64,000 nucleotides of DNA from Bifidobacterium asteroides (GTDB lineage: Bacteria; Actinomycetota; Actinomycetes; Actinomycetales; Bifidobacteriaceae). The notes under the pieces were generated by a model. That model searched no databases. It had not been told where the DNA came from and saw nothing but the letters and a program-made list of their open reading frames with translations. The stretch is from positions 62,001 through 126,000 of the forward strand of contig NZ_QGLL01000009.1 of the NCBI RefSeq assembly GCF_003202695.1, in the 5' to 3' direction. The stretch's first letter is position 1. Every line of letters starts with the position of its first letter. Both the position numbers and the translations under genes were made by a program. Of the stretch, positions 61,967-64,000 are shown in pieces.

Positions 61967-63195
61967 TCGGCCAGTCGAGGAGCCCCGGATCGCGGGCCAA
62001 CCGCCCCGCCAAGACACAGCAAGCCCACCAGGTATCTGCCGCATCCAAAACAACCATGGAGCAGATTCTCCGGAAGACGCTGGATCATCTGGAGGAGGCG
62101 CTGCCATGGGCCAGGTCCTTGCCCCTCGATGGACGCAGAACCTTGGAGGGGGCCATTCGAACAGCTCTGGACGACCTGCTGTCCCGACTTGACGCCCAAG
62201 GCAGGCAGGACAGCAAAGTCCCCTCCCCTCTACCAGCAAAGCTCTCCCGGAGCCTGGGCCCGCACCGAGCCATGGAGCTGACCGAAGTCATTCTGGACAT
62301 GCTTGAGGAGGCTGGCCGGACTTTAGGGGGCGAAGGGGAACGGTCCACGCTGATCTACACCCGCCATGCAGCCACTGCGGCAGCCAGTCTCTACGCCGAC
62401 CTGGCCGAGGCAAGGAACGGACGCAAGGCCGCAGCGGAGTCGAGAATCATTCGGCATTTGATTGAGAAAACGGCAGACACACGGACTGTTGACGATCTGG
62501 CCAGGCTAGGCTGGCCGACCGAATTCGACAGCTTCGCCGTCGTTGGCGAAGCCCGAGGCAACGATGACGGGCAGGGAATGGAGAACGCCCGCCAGCCGAT
62601 CCATACCACTGTTGCCCATCTAGGCGGCAGAGCCCTGGTAGGGGAAAACGAGGGGCTCATGGTCGTCCTGATCGACCCCGACCGGTCGGGCACTCCAGTT
62701 GACTTCTGCGCATCCATCCTGCGTTTCTTCGCCGACCGGTCCGCTGTCTGTCTGGGGCCTCTCCGCCATGGGACCTTCGGTGCTGGGACCTCCATCCGAG
62801 CCGCCCTGAGCACCCAGGCTGCAGCCCCGGCAATAGCTGATCCCATCACAGCCGCCCTGCCCAGGCCCCTGCACGCCGACGATCTGCTGCCAGAACGAGC
62901 CTTGAACGGAGATAAGGAGGCCTGCGATCAGCTCTACCAGGAGGTCTATCTAAGCCTGGCCGGACAGGACCCGGACGGCCCTCTGCCGACCACTCTGCTT
63001 ACCTTTCTGCGCTCGGGCAGCTCGCTGGAGGCCACCGCCAAGAAGCTGGGCATCCATCCCAACACCGTGCGCTACCGGCTCAAGCGCTGCGTAGAGGTAA
63101 CCGGCTGGGATGCCATGGATCCGCGAGAATCCTTCGTTCTTCAGGCAGCCCTGATCATTGGCAGAATCCGCAGATCGCATCCGTGCGCAGACTGA
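61963..63195 (+). CDS. fasR: PucR/FasR-like transcriptional regulator
   Basis: 410 residues. The C-terminal ~60 residues are a PucR/CdaR helix-turn-helix (LTFLRSGSSLEATAKKLGIHPNTVRYRLKRC). The N-terminal part (EEALPWARSLPLDGRRTLEGA, then LGPHRAMELTEVILDMLEEAG and AATAAASLYADLAEARN) resembles the ligand region of Streptomyces FasR, which binds fatty-acid synthase promoters. With fas, acc and birA a few hundred bp away on the other strand, control of fatty-acid synthesis is the most likely role; that is inference. It overlaps the membrane gene by 4 bp. The gene symbol is by analogy. Confidence 0.75.
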   Translation: MIGQSRSPGSRANRPAKTQQAHQVSAASKTTMEQILRKTLDHLEEALPWARSLPLDGRRTLEGAIRTALDDLLSRLDAQGRQDSKVPSPLPAKLSRSLGPHRAMELTEVILDMLEEAGRTLGGEGERSTLIYTRHAATAAASLYADLAEARNGRKAAAESRIIRHLIEKTADTRTVDDLARLGWPTEFDSFAVVGEARGNDDGQGMENARQPIHTTVAHLGGRALVGENEGLMVVLIDPDRSGTPVDFCASILRFFADRSAVCLGPLRHGTFGAGTSIRAALSTQAAAPAIADPITAALPRPLHADDLLPERALNGDKEACDQLYQEVYLSLAGQDPDGPLPTTLLTFLRSGSSLEATAKKLGIHPNTVRYRLKRCVEVTGWDAMDPRESFVLQAALIIGRIRRSHPCAD

Positions 63196-63233
63196 CTGGC
63201 GCCGGTTCAAAAAGAGCGATCAAAATATAAAAA

Positions 63234-63260
63234 GGGCGGGAACCCGAAGGTCTCCCGCCC
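63234..63260 (-). terminator. Intrinsic terminator of rplA
   Basis: An 8-bp stem GGGCGGGA / TCCCGCCC. On the minus strand it is followed by TTTTTATATTTTG. It lies just after the rplA stop. Confidence 0.88.
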
Positions 63261-63282
63261 TGGAAGTATACGACGAACCGAC

Positions 63283-63972
63283 TCAGAGCACCGCGATGTC
63301 CAGGGGAACGCCCGGACCCATGGTGGTGGTGACGGTGGCCTTGGTGATGTAACGGCCCTTGACCGTGGCCGGCTTCAGGCGCTTGATCTCCTCGTCAACT
63401 GCGTGGAAGTTCTCCTCCAGTGCCTGCTGCTCGAAGGAGACCTTGCCCACGGGGAAGCTCAGGTTGCCGTTCTTGTCGACACGGAACTCGACACGTCCAG
63501 CCTTGATCTCAGTGACCGCCTTGGCCACGTCCATGGTCACGGTACCGGTCTTGGGATTAGGCATGAGGCCACGGGGACCCAGCACACGGCCCAGACGGCC
63601 GACCTTGCCCATCATGTCGGGTGTGGCCACCACGGCATCGAAGTCCAGGTAGCCGCCGGCAACCTTGGTCACCAGCTCGTCGTCGCCCACCTCGTCAGCT
63701 CCGGCCTCGGCGGCTGCAGTCGCCTGGGGGCCACGAGCGAAGACCAGGACGCGCACGGTCTTGCCGGTGCCGTTGGGCAGGCTTACGGTGCCACGGACCA
63801 GCTGATCAGCCTTGCGGGGATCCACGTTCAGGCGGTAGACAGCCTCCACGGTCTCGTCAAACCCGCGCTTGGGCATGCTCTTGAGCAGGGCGATGCCCTC
63901 CTCGGGGGTGTACAGGTTGGTGCGATCGACCTTCTCGGCCGCCTCGCGATACTTCTTGGAACGCTTGGTCAT
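63283..63972 (-). CDS. rplA: 50S ribosomal protein L1
   Basis: 229 residues, the standard length. It builds the L1 stalk and binds 23S rRNA helices 76-78; in many bacteria it also represses its own mRNA. Segments: [73 protein letters not shown], and [16 protein letters not shown]. The start ATG at 63972 has AGGAG seven bases upstream. rplK normally precedes it and would lie beyond the window edge. Confidence 0.98.
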   Translation of the reverse strand: MTKRSKKYREAAEKVDRTNLYTPEEGIALLKSMPKRGFDETVEAVYRLNVDPRKADQLVRGTVSLPNGTGKTVRVLVFARGPQATAAAEAGADEVGDDELVTKVAGGYLDFDAVVATPDMMGKVGRLGRVLGPRGLMPNPKTGTVTMDVAKAVTEIKAGRVEFRVDKNGNLSFPVGKVSFEQQALEENFHAVDEEIKRLKPATVKGRYITKATVTTTMGPGVPLDIAVL

Positions 63973-64000
63973 CTGCTTCTCCTATCAGCAGTTGCGGTGC

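Overview
The window (about 60% G+C over most genes) looks like a chromosomal segment of a Bifidobacterium or close relative, possibly from the insect-gut B. asteroides side of the genus. The evidence is a giant single-chain type I fatty acid synthase next to a biotin-dependent acyl-CoA carboxylase and holo-ACP synthase, the aminopeptidase C gene, a PNPase with a long charged tail, and a type I-C CRISPR-Cas locus. The genus is an inference from gene content; no rRNA gene is present.

Layout. 1-15975 is core chromosome, nearly all on the minus strand: two tandem DAHP synthases, pepC, a CPBP protease, a DivIVA-like coiled-coil protein, a pcp-like gene, ispD, pgeF, an aldo/keto reductase, a DUF2207 protein, lemA, pnp and rpsO. 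16453-21754 (plus strand) is an accessory type VII-secretion-like effector island: a DUF4176 protein, a small WXG100-like protein, a 420-residue effector with a glycine-zipper C-terminus, and a multi-pass membrane protein that I infer to be its immunity protein. The effector 3' end plus the membrane-protein gene is duplicated as an exact 1,857-bp tandem unit; the second toxin end has no head and is an orphan cassette.

22-42 kb is a defence and decay zone. It holds a type I-C CRISPR array of about 95 repeats, followed upstream on the same (minus) strand by cas2, cas1, cas4, cas7, cas8c, cas5 and cas3. The HD nuclease part of cas3 is split from the helicase by an apparent frameshift. Upstream of cas3, between the cas promoter and a decayed AraC gene, lies what I consider the most interesting element: a solitary shortened copy of the I-C repeat with its own -10-like box, a 26-nt guide and an intrinsic terminator. 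The guide start matches DNA abutting the -35 box of the cas promoter, with mismatches at guide positions 6 and 12 within the first 14, the positions Cascade does not read. This predicts a crRNA-like guide RNA by which Cascade represses its own operon. A lone type I-E-like repeat (about 40.7 kb) and several pseudogenes surround it.

42.4-44.9 kb is a remnant integrative element bounded by tRNA-Gly(TCC) and a 49-bp degenerate copy of that tRNA's 3' end, with a broken integrase. 45.9-63.2 kb is the fatty-acid module: birA, accC/BCCP, accD and the 3,118-residue fas in one minus-strand run, with a divergent membrane protein and a PucR/FasR-like regulator. AcpS at 41 kb would pantetheinylate the FAS acyl carrier domain, and BirA would biotinylate the AccC-BCCP subunit. 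The window ends with rplA (ribosomal protein L1).
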